A DNA stretch of 64,000 bases from Bolinopsis microptera (GCF_026151205.1 NC_087079.1:12983945-13047944), one strand, 5' to 3'; positions 37,958 through 49,280 are shown, counted from the first letter of the stretch. The notes: a model not told the origin generated them from the sequence alone. Numbers and translations are program-made.

Positions 37958-40900
37958 CTACAAAGCAGTGTCCTTGATTCGTTCCTGCGTGGGATTCTGA
38001 GAATGTGTGGCGAGGTTTTCAATTCCTTCTTCTCCAATTTGCTCTGCTGTTCTATAAATTTCACCTACCTCAAAAGCTTCAGTAGTGGTTGATCTTCTCC
38101 ATATTTTTCTTAATGATCGTATTACACTCGGGAGTGATCTTGTTAATGTCTCTGTTAGCGCTTGGTAAAAAGGTGTTTTAATAATAGTGATTATAAGTCT
38201 CTGGATAGGGATACTGATCAGCTTGACCAAAGAATCGTCATAAATCAGAGGGTTTATGACTGAGTTGATCGGGAGGATGATCACGGAGAATACGCTATAC
38301 CAAGGAGTTGCATCCAACACTTCAAGGGAGTGTAGGACACAGATCACTATGAAGGGGATCCAGCAAAGGAAATCAGTAATGATTATTATGGAGATTCTTC
38401 GGTTCATTTTTGTATTCCGTTGGGAAATGTACTCATAGGTGTCAGACTCTGCTACAATATTAGATGATTTCCGAGAAATGTAGCCAATCACCAAATACGA
38501 AACTGTAATCAATATGAAGCACACAAAGTTCAAGGCAAGGATTATCCACACGAACACCCTTTGTGGGTCATCGTTTTTGACAAAATATTTGAACAAGCAG
38601 ACTCCATCGTTTCCATAGAAATCAACCCTCTGGATTTTTGTCGTGTGGTCTGGGTATTCAAAATCGTGAGAATACATTTCATTGACCATTTTATAAATCA
38701 TTCTCCAACTCAGTTTAGTGTCCAACATTCTTCCGTAGTACGATTCAAGGACTGCTGAAATTTTCTGCTTGTTTGGCGTGCCTATAAAAACTTTTAGGTC
38801 GTCTTGAAAGTTTACACCGTTGACAAAGAAGTCCTGAAATTTGCCAACAATTGGAATGACAGCGATGATCAGTGATGATATGATCATGATTATCAAACAC
38901 GGTACGAATTGCAACGAAAATAGCCAGGTCACCTTTCCCGGCATTCTCATAGAATAGAATATTCCATAGATTCGGGTAAGGCCCAGGCCACACATGGCAA
39001 ATAGTGAGAGTTGAGACCCTACGGTGCTAAGAACACCGATTTTTGAGCAGTCGAAGCTTGTAATCCAATTGATTTGTTTAAGGCAATAATCTTCTCGAAA
39101 GATGAGCCCGTCATAGAAAGAGATTATCAATAGGTAACAGCCGACAAACAAGTCTCCGACCGATATTGCAATGACTAACGATTTGTTTATTAGAGCAACT
39201 GTTGTCTTGCATCTAGTTAAGGTTGGCACGCTTTTAAAAATAATGATAACGTTAGCTAGGACAGCTAGAAATCCTACGAACCACGAAAGTACGTTTAAAG
39301 CAGAACCCTCTAGAATACGTTTTGAACAATGGACATTGCATTCATCGGATAAGTCCAAACAATCAAACAATCCATCACACTTACTGGTCTTGGGTATGTA
39401 ATGTCCTGTTGAGTTGCATTTAAAATGATTAGTACAGGATTCCTCGTCTGAACCATCTCCACAGTCATCCACAAGATTACAAACTTTTGAGTAGTCGATA
39501 CACTTGATTTTGTTGTCACAAACAAAATATCTGTTTGTGTAGAACCTTCCGAATGATTTTGTGAAAAATGCTAGGTATTTGTTATTAGCTACAGTTCCTA
39601 TCCTATTCGGGTATTGTTCAGGACACACCTCGTATCTAGGAATGTTTTTTAATGGACAAGGAGAGCTGATACATTTGTGAGTACAACTGGTGTACACGTA
39701 CAGCTCTCCATACATGTGGTCACAACTTTGAAGTTCTCTCGGTACGATCACTGAAGTTCTATCTGCTACTCCAAAAAAATTGTGATTTGGGAAGATGAAT
39801 GATGGAAACGTTGTGCAGTCCTTAAGATGTCCACTGGTTTTTAATCCTTTTAGGCAAAACGAGAGATGTTTACTCAAACCGTTATCACTTGTCAGAACAG
39901 TCGTAGAAATTCTTAGGTTACTCCGGGCCTCAGAGCAGACTTTATTTTCATTTCCGCAGGTTTCAAGTCCATCACAAAGATCTCTCAGCTCCACAAGACT
40001 AGGTTCATTCCATGGACAGAGCAGCACATTTTGACAGTTTTCTTCAACTTCGACAAATCTCGAGGAAATACCTTTTCCACAAGTGGGCCAGATGGTCTCC
40101 TCATCTCTCCCATCGATACAGTCCAACACTCCATCTTCTAACCAAGAGAGTGGTATTGACAGTTCCCCTGCTTCTCCGATACGTCTTTTACATTTTTGTT
40201 GGGTCTGCTTGTCACAGCTAAAATGTGTTTCATCTTTTTTATCGTCGCAGTCTTGTCTTCCGTCACACATGAGATGTTTGTGCACATGGCAATCAAACGA
40301 TAGTCCCAAACAAATGTTTTCAATGTTATCATCACATATTTGCTCACCAAAACAAATCATGTACTTTGAAACTGTAGACATATATCCGTTTATTTGACAA
40401 GAGACACCGACCCTGCTAGGGTCAGAGCAATTTGTCTGCTCTGAATAATCTGAGCAATAATCTGTTTCAAAGCAGTAATCTATGCAAGTACTCGTCCAAC
40501 CAGATCGGTGATCTATAACTGTACATCTAGTATAATTGTGAATTGGAATGATGCGATGTGTCACTATTCTGGCACAAGTGTCTACTGAGTCATTTGTTAC
40601 GGTACAGTTTTCTTCGTCTTCTCCGTTTAATAGACAATGCCACGTTCCATCACATATTGCAGATAGTGTAACATAGAATCCGTCTTCTTTACACCACATG
40701 CCATATCGGTATCCGTTACAGATAGCCTCATCCTCGCAGGACTGTATGTCACAGACATCATCACATACCAGGCTGGTTTCAACTGTAGTACCACTCAATA
40801 AGGTCGTGATGTTTATAGTGTTAGTAAGATCAAGGCATCCTTCTTCATCCAAGTCACTATTAATACAATCAGTTTTACCATCACAATACTTACCCATATA

Positions 40901-43900
40901 CTTAAGTGAGTCGAGTGTAACCAGAAAGTTGCTACGACCCATCACACACAAGACGTCGCCACAGAAACCCTCATCATTTGTAATAACCTGTGATTTCTCT
41001 ATCCCGCAAAGCTGATAAAAGTTTGGGTCATCCGAACAGAGCTGTCCCCTCATGTTCTCACTACCCAAAGCCTCTTTATATTCATAATATTCATCAGTGT
41101 TGTGGCACTTGAATCTTAAATTGTCGCTTATTCCGGTGAGGCAGGAATACTTGAGGAATCCATTCTGTTCTTTTACAAAACACGCTTTACCTGTGCGATA
41201 ATTACTATAACTTTACTTGTGTAATATAGCTATACCATGAATTATGAAACGGCTCGTTTGCCCGCCAATTTTATTGTTTCAATTGTTTGAAATATAATGC
41301 CCCTGCTTATCTGCAGTTAAATTGAGCACTTTCTTTGGGAAATCAAGCAATAGCTTATTAATAATTATAGTATATAATATGTATGTATATATTTTGTCAC
41401 CAAAATCCAATATGGGCGGAGTGGACCGCACAAAAGTAAAAGGTATCAACTTGAATTACTGTTCTAAAATGCAAAATTATACCGAGAATGAAATGAGTCA
41501 CTTATGAGCCCACTCAATCGGATCCCGAAACACATATTTGTCACCTAATATAACAACCATATAACAACCATATAACAACCATATAACAACCACAGCATTA
41601 TTCATGCAATTCGGGGCAGCTTCTATTCAAGTATTCAAGAAGCATGAATCATGTTTTAAAATCCTTATTAGGTTTTTTATAGCTTCACAGAAAATCAAAT
41701 TGTAATGATCATTCGTATTAACTCCTGTAATTTAAGTTAAACTGAAGACGTACCTTCAGTTTTACAGATGAATTCATTCTCATCTGAACCATCTGGACAG
41801 TCTTCTTTCTGGTCACATATGTACTCCTCATTGATACATTGTGAACCGTCCAAACATTTTACTAGATTACCTGTTCCTTCACAGTAGTAGTCTGTTTGGG
41901 TAATAGAATAATAGCTATCAATGTAATAGTAATAATTTAACACAATGACTATATAGGGATTTGTTCGTGTATTTGCGCTTAAATTGTTAATTATCAATAG
42001 CAACTGACAAACCTTTACAAAAAGTTCCGTTCTCATCTGAACCATCTATACAGTCTTCTTCACCGTTACATATGTACTTATCCTCGATACATTGTAGACC
42101 GCCCGGACATTTTACCATATATTCCATTTCCATACAGGTGAAATCTGTTTGGGTAATAGTTAATATAGTGATACTAATTTAACATTAAATGAAGGAATTA
42201 ATTCGTGTATTGGCGCTTAAATTTTTAGCAGCTGATACTGTTAATAGCAACTGACAAACCTTTACAAAAAGCTCCGTTCTCATCTGAACCATCTATACAG
42301 TCTTCTTCACCGTTACATATGTAATTCTCCCAGATACATTGTAGACCGCCCGGACATTTTACTTGTCCTCCTTTACAGGTGTAGTCTGTTTGGATAATAT
42401 AGTACAAGAAAAGAAGTTAAGAGACAGCACGTGTGCTGGGTACGTGTGTTCTTAGCACTATTATGTGGCAGGTGGCTGTGTTAGAATCATGAAACTCTGT
42501 CAGAATTGCTTCTGTGAATCAGTTCCAAAGTTTAAAACTGAAAAGGGTGTTTTTGCAAAAGTGGGGGTCTCGGCTTATACTTTGAGTTTACTTTCCGTTC
42601 ACCTAAACGACTTCTCTAAGACGGTTTATATAATCGATGGTTTGTGACAATTCCTTGTGTTCCAAATGGACTACTGGTTTTGTTTCATGATCACGTTCCC
42701 TTTATGGAAAGCGCCTTAATGAACGAGATGGCAGTCTCTCTACTTGTTTTCCCAACCATAGCTATCTATATTATAGAGTGGTACTAATTTAACATTAAAT
42801 AAGGGAATTTGTTCGTGTATTGGCGCTTAAATTGTTAGCAGCTGATACTTTTAATAGCAACTTACAAACCTTTACAAAAAGTTCCGTTCTCATCTGAACC
42901 ATCTATACAGTCTTCTTTACCATTACAATAAATGTATTCCTCGTTGATACATCGTATAGCGCCCGGACATTTTACTTTTCCTCCTTCACAGGTGTAGTCT
43001 ATTGGGGTAATAACTATCTATATTATAGTGGTATTAATTTAACACTACAAAGGAATTTGTTCGTGTATTGGCGCTTGAATTTGTAGCAACTGATTATGTT
43101 GATAGCTAATAACTGACAAACCTTTACAGAAAGATTCGTTCTCATCTGAACCATCGAAACAGTCTGCCTTACTGTTACACATTTTTCTCTCCTTGATACA
43201 TTGTGGAATGCCCGGACATTTTCCATTCCCTCTCTACAGGTGTAGTCTGTTTGGGTAATAGTTATCAATATATTATAGTGGTCATAATTTAACACTATGA
43301 CTATGAAGACATTTTTCGTGTATACTGTATTGGCGCTTAAATTTTAAGCAGCTGATACCATAAATAGTAAATGACAAACCTTTACAGAAAGATCCGTTTT
43401 CATCTGAACCATCTCGGCAGTCTTCTTCGCCATTACAGTACATGTAATCCTCCTTGATGCATTGTAGACCACCCGGACATTTTACTTTTCCTAATCTACA
43501 TGTGTAGTCTGCAGTTTGGGTAATAGTTATCAATATATAGTGGTACTAATTTAACACTATGACTATGAAGAAATTTGTTCGTGTATTGGCGCTTAAATTG
43601 TTAACAGCTGATACTGTTAATAGAAACTTACAAACCTTTACAGAAAGCTCCGTTCTCATCTGAACCATCTCGGCAGTCTTCTTCACCGTTACATATGTAA
43701 TTCTCCCAGATACATTGTAGACCACCCGGACATTTTACTTGTCCTCCTTTACAGGTGTAGTCTGTTTGGATAATATAGTAAGAAAAGAAGTTAAGAGACA
43801 GCACGTGTGCTGGGTACGTGTGTTCTTAGCACTATTATGTGGCAGGTGGCTGTGTTAGAATCATGAAACTCTGTCCAGAATTGCTTCTGTGAATCAGTTC

Positions 43901-46200
43901 CAAAGTTGTCCTTCTTCACAGGTGTAATCTTTTTAGGTAATAATTATCAGTATATACTATATAGTGGTACTAATTTAACAGAAGGAAGGAATTACTCAGT
44001 GGCGTTATTACGTTGCCTGCCCCCCCCCCCCCCCCCCCGCACAGCAGGGTCAGCGGGGCCCTTCGTTACGCTACTGCTGATACTGTTAATAGTAACTGAA
44101 AAACCTTTACAGAGAGCTCCGTTCTCATCTGAACCATCTGAACAGTCTTCTTTACCGTCACACATTATAGAATATTCGTTGAAATCCCACACACATTGTA
44201 GACCACCCGGACATTTTACTTTTCCTCCTTTACAGGTGTAGTCTGTTTGGGTAATAGTTATCAATATATAGTGGTACTAATTTAACACAAGGAAGGAATT
44301 ACTCAGTGGCGTAATTACGTTGCCTGCTGCCCCCCCCCCCCCCCCCCCCCCCCCCGCTGAAAAAGTGCCCCCTGTAGCCCTGTTGGCGCCCTCCCCTTTT
44401 GGCGCCCCTCCCTATAATTGAACAAATTAGATGATCTTAGAGGATACGCCGATAAAATCTCTAAAAAAATGTGTTTCTAGATCAAAACGGGCAGTTTTGC
44501 TAGTACCGTAGTTAAGTTTTTCTAAATTGTCCCACATACAAACGACCATTTGGCGCCCCCCCCCCCCCCCCCCCCGCACAGCAGGGTGCGGGGGGGGGGG
44601 GGGGCGCCAACAGTTACGCCACTGCTGATACTGTTAATACTGCTGATACTGTTAATAATTTAATAATAATAGTAACTGAAAAACCTTTACAGAGAGCTCC
44701 GTTCTCATCTGAACCATCTCGGCAGTCTTCTTTACCGTCACACATTATAGAATATTTGTTGAAATCCCACATACATTGTAGACCACCCGGACATTTTACT
44801 TGTCCTTCTTTACAGGTGTAATCTTTTTGGATGATAGTTATCAATATATTATAGTGGTACTAATTTAACACTATGAAGGAATTTGTTTGTGTATTGGCGC
44901 TTAAAATGTTAGCAGCTGATACTGTTAATAGCAACTGACAAACCTTTACAGAAGGCTCCGTTCTCATCTGAACCATCTCGGCAGTCTTCTTCGCCGTTAC
45001 ACAACATGTATTCCTGGTCGATACATTGTAGACCGCTCGGACATTTTCCTCTTCCTCCTCTACATGTGTAGTCTGTTTGGGTAATAGTTATCAATATATT
45101 ATAGTGGTACTAATTTAACACTATGACTATGAAGAAATTTGTTCGTGAATTGGCGCTTAAATTGTTAGCAGCTGATACTGTTAATAGAAACTTACAAACC
45201 TTTACAGAAAGCTCCGTTCTCATCTGAACCATCTCGGCAGTCTTCTTCGCCATTACAATACATGTAATCCTCCTTGATGCATTGAAGACCGCTCGGACAT
45301 TTTACTTTTCCTAATCTACATGCGTAGTCTGTTTGGATGATAGTTATCAATATATAGTGGTACTAATTTAACACTTTGACTATGAAGAAATTTGTTCGTG
45401 TATTGGCGCTTAAATTGTTAACAGCTGATACTGTTAATAGAAACTTACAAACCTTTACAAAAAGCTCCGTTCTCATCTGAACCATCTCGGCAGTCTTCTT
45501 CGCCGTTACACAACATGTATTCCTGGTCGATACATTGTAGACCGCTCGGACATTTTCCTCTTCCTCCTCTACAGGTGCCTGTTTGGGTAATAGCTATCTA
45601 TATAATCGTAATAATTTAACGATTCTGGGACAAAATTTGTAGTGTTCCCGTTTGTTGCGACAAGGAAACGGCTTTTACATACGTTTCAATGTAAAATTAT
45701 TTATTGTATAGAAGAGTTGAAAGTATTAAAATATCTTCTTATGCTGATAAGAGCCTTTTCCTTGTCACAACAAACGGGATCACTACTTATATTGCCCCAA
45801 AATCATTACAACAATGCGACTAATAAATAATGTTCCGTTCCGGATATTACAGTTACACTAATTTAAAAACTTAATGAAGTAAGTTTCGGCTCTTTTCGAA
45901 GAAATCCGAAACTTTTCTAGTCTAAGTTTTATTTGGTCCGGAGTTTACAGGTGGCTCTTTTCGTAGAAATCCGAAACTTTTCTAATCTAAGTTTTATTTG
46001 GTCCGGAGTTTACAGGTGGCTCTTTTCGTAGAAATCCGAAACTTTTCTAATCTAAGTTTTATTTGGTCCGGAGTTTACAGGTCCGAAATTTATAAAAGCT
46101 GCACTTTCAAATTAACACAATCTAACATTTTACCTGGTTGCTGTAAAGATAGCTGGCAGATATTCAATAGAACCAGTAGAAGATGAATTATCATTATCAT
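37958..46200 (-). CDS. LDLa-repeat G-protein-coupled receptor (GRL101/relaxin-receptor-like), 14 exons
   Basis: Probable cell-surface receptor. Exon 1 (46134-46200) encodes a signal peptide (MIMIIHLLLVLLNICQLS) and ends in phase 1. Twelve single-LDLa exons follow (listed under the array entry). The last exon, 37958-41190 (acceptor CAG at 41191-41193), starts GKACFVKEQNG and holds further LDLa modules (CDGKTDC, CDGTWHC, CDGRQDC, CNLVDDCGDGSDEESC, CDGLFDCLDLSDEC). After the hinge RILEGSALNVLSWF come seven hydrophobic segments: TM1 near 39305-39235, TM2 SVGDLFVGCYLLIIS, LTRIYGI in place of DRY, and TM7 INSVINPLIY near 38260-38238. The TM2/TM7 motifs match the LGR type-C/GRL101 group, but no leucine-rich repeats are seen. 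The TTG at 41066-41068 is not a start. Skipping the frameshifted LDLa exon gives a 1,579-residue frame. Confidence 0.92.
42253..42532. repeat. Segmental duplication, copy 1 (pairs with 43629-43907)
   Basis: An LDLa exon plus about 150 bp of intron (agaaaagaagttaagagaca, gtgctgggtacgtgtgttct) is nearly identical in both places. Copy 2 ends at ccaaagtt, where it joins the 5' stub of another LDLa exon (43908-43928). This is newer than the rest of the array. Confidence 0.88.
43629..43928. repeat. Segmental duplication, copy 2, and truncated LDLa exon stub
   Basis: Near-identical to 42253-42532. The stub gtccttcttcacaggtgtaa matches the start of an LDLa exon (compare 44803-44822) but the rest of that exon is gone, so the duplication junction cut an exon. 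Confidence 0.8.
43997..44076. mobile_element. Short hAT-like element with poly-C core, copy 1
   Basis: Starts CAGTGGCGTTATTACG and ends gttacgctactg, the inverse of a cagtggcgtaac terminus. The core is a run of about 19 C followed by gcacagcagggtcagcgggg. No clear 8-bp duplication. Lies in an intron of the receptor. Confidence 0.6.
44304..44624. mobile_element. hAT-like element with poly-C/poly-G arms, copy 2
   Basis: 321 bp, CAGTGGCGTAATTACG to gttacgccactg (inverted ends). It contains a ~26-base C run at 44330 and an inner inverted repeat at 44550-44610 (ttggcgccccc.../...gggggcgccaa) whose arms are homopolymer C and G runs. Ends fit hAT (CAGTGGCGTA...). Target duplication is not clear. 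Confidence 0.65.
45888..46082. repeat. 65-bp tandem repeat, three copies, beside the receptor signal-peptide exon
   Basis: The unit ggctcttttcgtagaaatcc, gaaacttttctaatctaag, ttttatttggtccggagttt, acaggt begins at 45888, 45953 and 46018. Copies 2 and 3 are nearly identical. It lies in the first intron, 50 bp from exon 1. Confidence 0.92.
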
Positions 46201-46304
46201 GACTGAATATGAATGTGTACAGATCAGCTGAGAGTCTCAAAGTATTGCATTATTTTTTTAATTCATTTTTTGATCTCGGTACTTCATTTCGTAAATCCGT
46301 CGAT

Positions 46305-46336
46305 AAACGGATTAAACGGATTAAACGGATTAAACG
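46305..46336. repeat. 9-bp tandem repeat (aaacggatt)
   Basis: Three to four copies just upstream (100-135 bp) of the receptor start codon, within its presumed promoter. Confidence 0.8.
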
Positions 46337-46504
46337 ATTCAAAAGTCAAATTACAATGGTAATGTCTGACCAGATATAAAAAATTAAATTTACCCAAAAG
46401 TCATAAAGAATACATATACAATGAACCCCGTAAATCTTAAGAGTGAGATTTAAAAATACTTAATAATTTAAATGAACTCATCTGAAAGTGTTCCGAGTCA
46501 TAGA

Positions 46505-47056
46505 TTATAATTTGGCAATATTGTTAGTGTTAGGAATTTGTTTGGAGGACGCTTTAGGGAATCTTCGTTCATGAGCTTTGGTAAGGAACCCTCCTAGGTC
46601 TCCGATGGTTGTAGGGTGTGCGAAGATCTGTCCAATGTCAGAGAAGAGTAATGTTTTACTTTGTTGGGACAAACAGTGGCGGAGATCTTCATAGAGAGGG
46701 CAAGTACGCAATACATGAAGTTCATCTTCGATGATTGGATCAGGGAAAGGAAGCTCTAGAAGAAGATCGAGTGACTCCACATCTGTAGTAGAACAGTGTT
46801 TGCATGCCCTATTCGAAAGTTTATGTCGATGCATGCCGTGTCTTTCAGTTTCGATGTTGTATTGATGCGAGCTTGTTCTGAGTTGCGCAAGTCTCCTAGT
46901 CGATAATGAAATTAACAATTCAGTGACACTGACTTGAAATCCAACTATTTTTGTATTTTTCGAAGTTGCTAAAAAAACTATTCTTACTTGATGAATTAAA
47001 CTTCTGTTACTTACCAAAGTAAGTAACAGAAGTTTATTGTTTTTTATTATTGGCAT
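46505..47056 (-). pseudogene. C-terminal fragment of a non-LTR retrotransposon polyprotein
   Basis: Encodes RLAQLRTSSHQYNIETERHG, then CKHC ... EDELHVLRTCPLYEDLR. The C-x2-C ... H-x4-C arrangement after an L-x-x-LRT helix is the zinc-knuckle region at the C-terminus of many LINE RT proteins (LTH..C..C...E..HIL..C..Y...R). Upstream RT sequence is absent, so the piece is a fragment. The N-terminal 40 codons overlap the hairpin at 46998-47035 and are not homologous. Confidence 0.6.
46998..47035. repeat. Perfect 17-bp inverted repeat, 4-nt loop
   Basis: aaacttctgttacttac, loop caaa, gtaagtaacagaagttt. It would form a strong hairpin in DNA or RNA. Confidence 0.85.
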
Positions 47057-47059
47057 ATA

Positions 47060-47459
47060 GAAGGGCTCAAGTTAAATGCTCCCACTACACTACCACATAC
47101 CAGTCCCACTATAAAAAAATCGCTCGCCCAAATCTTTAAAAATTCTTGTGAAAAGACCCTGAGGGTATGAAAGTAATCTGATCAGTGTATTTTTGGACGC
47201 TGATTCAAATCACCCCCCATAAAGTAGGATAAAAATGCTTCCCTGGAGAGTTATGGGCAAAAAACTTTGGTCACATGACGGGCTAGTGATACAATATTCT
47301 TTTTTGTTCTATTTTTAGGACATCAGAAAAAATGTAGGTGGGCATCAAAGAAATTAGCGACAGTGACAGTCATATGAGAGATAGAGGGTTGTCCCCCTTT
47401 CCCGCTTCCTACAATTACACTCACGAGCAGCCACATAAATTGATGGACGATTTGCACCC
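47060..47459. other. Non-coding stretch, nothing recognised
   Basis: No gene or repeat I can support apart from general AT-rich sequence. Confidence 0.35.
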
Positions 47460-47545
47460 TTAACGGGTGATACTCGTCAAACATTTGTCCAAGACCGTCG
47501 ACGAGTCCAACTCGGCGCGCGTCTTGGTAGGTTACAAACCTACAA
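47460..47545 (+). mobile_element. Hairpin-element family F2, copy 2
   Basis: 86 bp, TTAACGGGTGATACTCG to aaacctacaa, flanked by a perfect 9-bp repeat tttgcaccc at 47451-47459 and 47546-47554. Shares gagtccaactcggcgcgcgt and the hairpin gtaggtt-aca-aacctac with the copy at 15015. The triloop differs (gta versus aca) while the stem is identical. Confidence 0.85.
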
Positions 47546-47569
47546 TTTGCACCCCAGAGAGCTTGTGTT

Positions 47570-48516
47570 ATGGTACTAGTACTACTTCGAGATGGAGCAA
47601 GCACGATAGTATATTTCTGGGAAACTCTGTATATATATATACAAACGATAACCCACTATATTGTATATATATTAATAGTTTGATACTTATAGAGGTAAAA
47701 CTAAATATAGCTCCTACCTTACAACTCGACGACAATAGTAAATAGCCCAGTATCTGAACGAATTGTCATCGACAACAAGAGCTGAGTAGTATGTGAGTGA
47801 ATTGTGCAACATATCATTTGTGCAACAGATTGTGCAACATTTTATGGAGATATTTGCAATACTGCAATAGTATAACGTGCCGAACTAGAGTGCGTATCAA
47901 ACTAAGGTACGTGTACCGTTTTAGTTATCCACTATAACAGAAGTTTATAAAGAGTTAAAAGGGCCGGGGGGTTATGTTGCAGTTTAGTCAATACAATTAA
48001 ACATGATGATCATTATATATAAGTTGGTTATAAACTTAACAACCTCGATTGTCCAGACCAAATATCACAGCTTTGACACACTGTCACTAGTACTACTAAG
48101 CTAGTAGTAGTAGTGATATTATAGTAGTAGTACACAAAATCTTACATCACGTGGCCTTTTTAGTCCCTCGCCTGTTAAATGTCGCAATGGCAACAGAACT
48201 AGAAGATTATTGCATAAAAGCATGTCATAAATCTGGGCAAAATTCTGATCGCAAAAAACAATTAAGATCAAAAGACTATATAATAATAATTAATTATTAG
48301 TAAAGAAATTAGACGGAGCTGGTGTGGTAAATTAAGCTTATCGCTATAAGCATAACTATAAATATAATTTGTTATCATATCGTCATATCGCGATCGTGTG
48401 TTATGAACATCAAAATGAAAGTTGGTCAAGGCGTAAAATAAAATATCAATATCGCATATCAATAATCTGACCATCAGCTTATAGATATAGAAATGTTATT
48501 TTAATCAGGGCTATTT
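47570..48516. other. Non-coding stretch with simple repeats
   Basis: Includes tagtagtag-type trinucleotide runs at about 48085-48135 and a gtactagtac palindrome near 47572. No gene recognised. Confidence 0.4.
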
Positions 48517-48751
48517 TTACCTGGGGACCCCAGGCTATAGCTATTAATATTATATTTATGTTCACAGTTCATAATCATTGTATCACGTTGCGACCCCCAC
48601 GGTCGTTTCACTATGGTGAAACGTCCTGACGATACAGGGGGAGCCGCGCACTTCGTGCGCGGCGGGTCATACAACGTATGACAACATAATCATATGTCAT
48701 AGAAATTAGGCGGAATGACATGTGACAGGCTGAGCGCCGCCCATGCAGTAA
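48517..48751 (-). mobile_element. Hairpin-element family F4, reverse copy carrying F1 copy E
   Basis: ttacctggggaccccaggct at one end and ggcggaatgacatgtgacag, gctgagcgccgcccatgcag, taa at the other, the F4 order reversed. F1 copy E sits in the middle. Flanks ggctattt and ggttattt match 7 of 8. Confidence 0.75.
48578..48684 (-). mobile_element. Hairpin-element family F1, copy E (nested in F4)
   Basis: 107 bp, TTGTATCACG to cgtatgacaa, with a perfect 8-bp duplication cataatca at 48570-48577 and 48685-48692. Stems GTTTCAC-TATG-GTGAAAC, CCGCGCAC-TTC-GTGCGCGG and GTCATAC-AAC-GTATGAC are intact; the GTATCGTC hairpin is broken. Confidence 0.9.
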
Positions 48752-48778
48752 TTGGTTATTTTCCTTAGTCAAACATAT

Positions 48779-48869
48779 TTGTCATACGTTGTAAAGTATG
48801 ACCCGCCGCGCACGATCGAGTGCGCGGCTCCCCCTGTATAGTATCGTAGAAACTCTACAGTGAAACGAT
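48779..48869 (+). mobile_element. Hairpin-element family F1, copy F (3' end eroded)
   Basis: Starts TTGTCATACG. Hairpin 1 has an enlarged loop (gttgtaaa) and hairpin 2 an enlarged loop (gatcga), each with the stem unchanged. Hairpin 3 is replaced by gtaga-aac-tctac. The right terminus is lost near acacaa. Confidence 0.7.
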
Positions 48870-48894
48870 AATAACACAATGGAATAAAAATCTA

Positions 48895-48990
48895 ATAATA
48901 ATAATAATAATAACAAAGTATTTATATCCCGCTCATATTAGCAACTAGTAACCAAAAATGGTACTAGCTACTAATGTCAGAGCGGCTGTC
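48895..48990 (-). repeat. Retroposon 3'-end module with ATT tail
   Basis: Reverse complement reads cagccgctctgacattagta, ggttactagttgctaatatg, agcgggatataaatac, then iterated att. The same module without decay is at 57835-57930 (cgctctgacatggttagtac ... gctaaccatatgggcggtat). Confidence 0.55.
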
Positions 48991-49165
48991 CAAAACAAAG
49001 ATAAAACTTTAATGATTTAGAATTCTCAAACAAAAAATTCTCAATTTCCTTTAAACTGCTTATTAGTAACACTAACGTCTAAAAACTATATTATACGACA
49101 GACATCTAACATAAAATTAATTAAATTGTACTGAAGCATTTAATTTACCTGCACCTAGGGGGATC

Positions 49166-49280
49166 TTGTATCACGTGGTGACCCCCACGGTCGTTTCACT
49201 AATGTATCGTCTTCGACGATACAGGGGCGCCGCGCACTTCGTGCGGCACTTCGCGCGGCGGGTCATACAACGTATGACAA
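49166..49280 (-). mobile_element. Hairpin-element family F1, copy G
   Basis: TTGTATCACGTGG to cgtatgacaa. Hairpin 3 is GTATCGTC-TTC-GACGATAC, a compensatory change relative to copy D (GTAGCGTC/GACGCTAC). Hairpin 2 contains an internal duplication (ttcgtgcggcacttcgcgcg). No 8-bp duplication is seen. Confidence 0.8.

Larger units (their letters stand above)
41754..45578 (-). repeat. Array of 12 tandemly duplicated class 1-1 LDLa exons
   Basis: Exons from 5' to 3': 45453-45578, 45200-45328, 44944-45072, 44685-44822, 44105-44242, 43636-43761, 43380-43508, 43122-43246, 42870-42998, 42260-42385, 42013-42144, 41754-41891. Each begins after a (C/T)AG or AAG acceptor, ends AAAG or GAAG before GT, and encodes about 42-46 residues like DYTCKGGQVKCPGGLQC then YICNGEEDC.DGSDENG.FCK. 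Lengths 126, 129, 132 or 138 nt all keep phase 1-1, except 43122-43246 (125 nt), which has lost one base near GAGAGGGAATGG and is out of frame. Introns between units are also alike (tggcgcttaaattgttagca), so whole exon-intron units of ~250 bp were duplicated. Confidence 0.95.

Noticed and set aside
39795-41015. Several open frames on the + strand inside the receptor exon
   Set aside because: Antisense shadows of the strongly supported receptor frame.
41066-41068. TTG as receptor start codon
   Set aside because: The frame continues upstream to a clean splice acceptor at 41191-41193 and joins in phase to LDLa exons and a signal-peptide exon.
49166-49280. 8-bp target duplication for F1 copy G
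   Set aside because: Flanks gggggatc and cgttttgg do not match.
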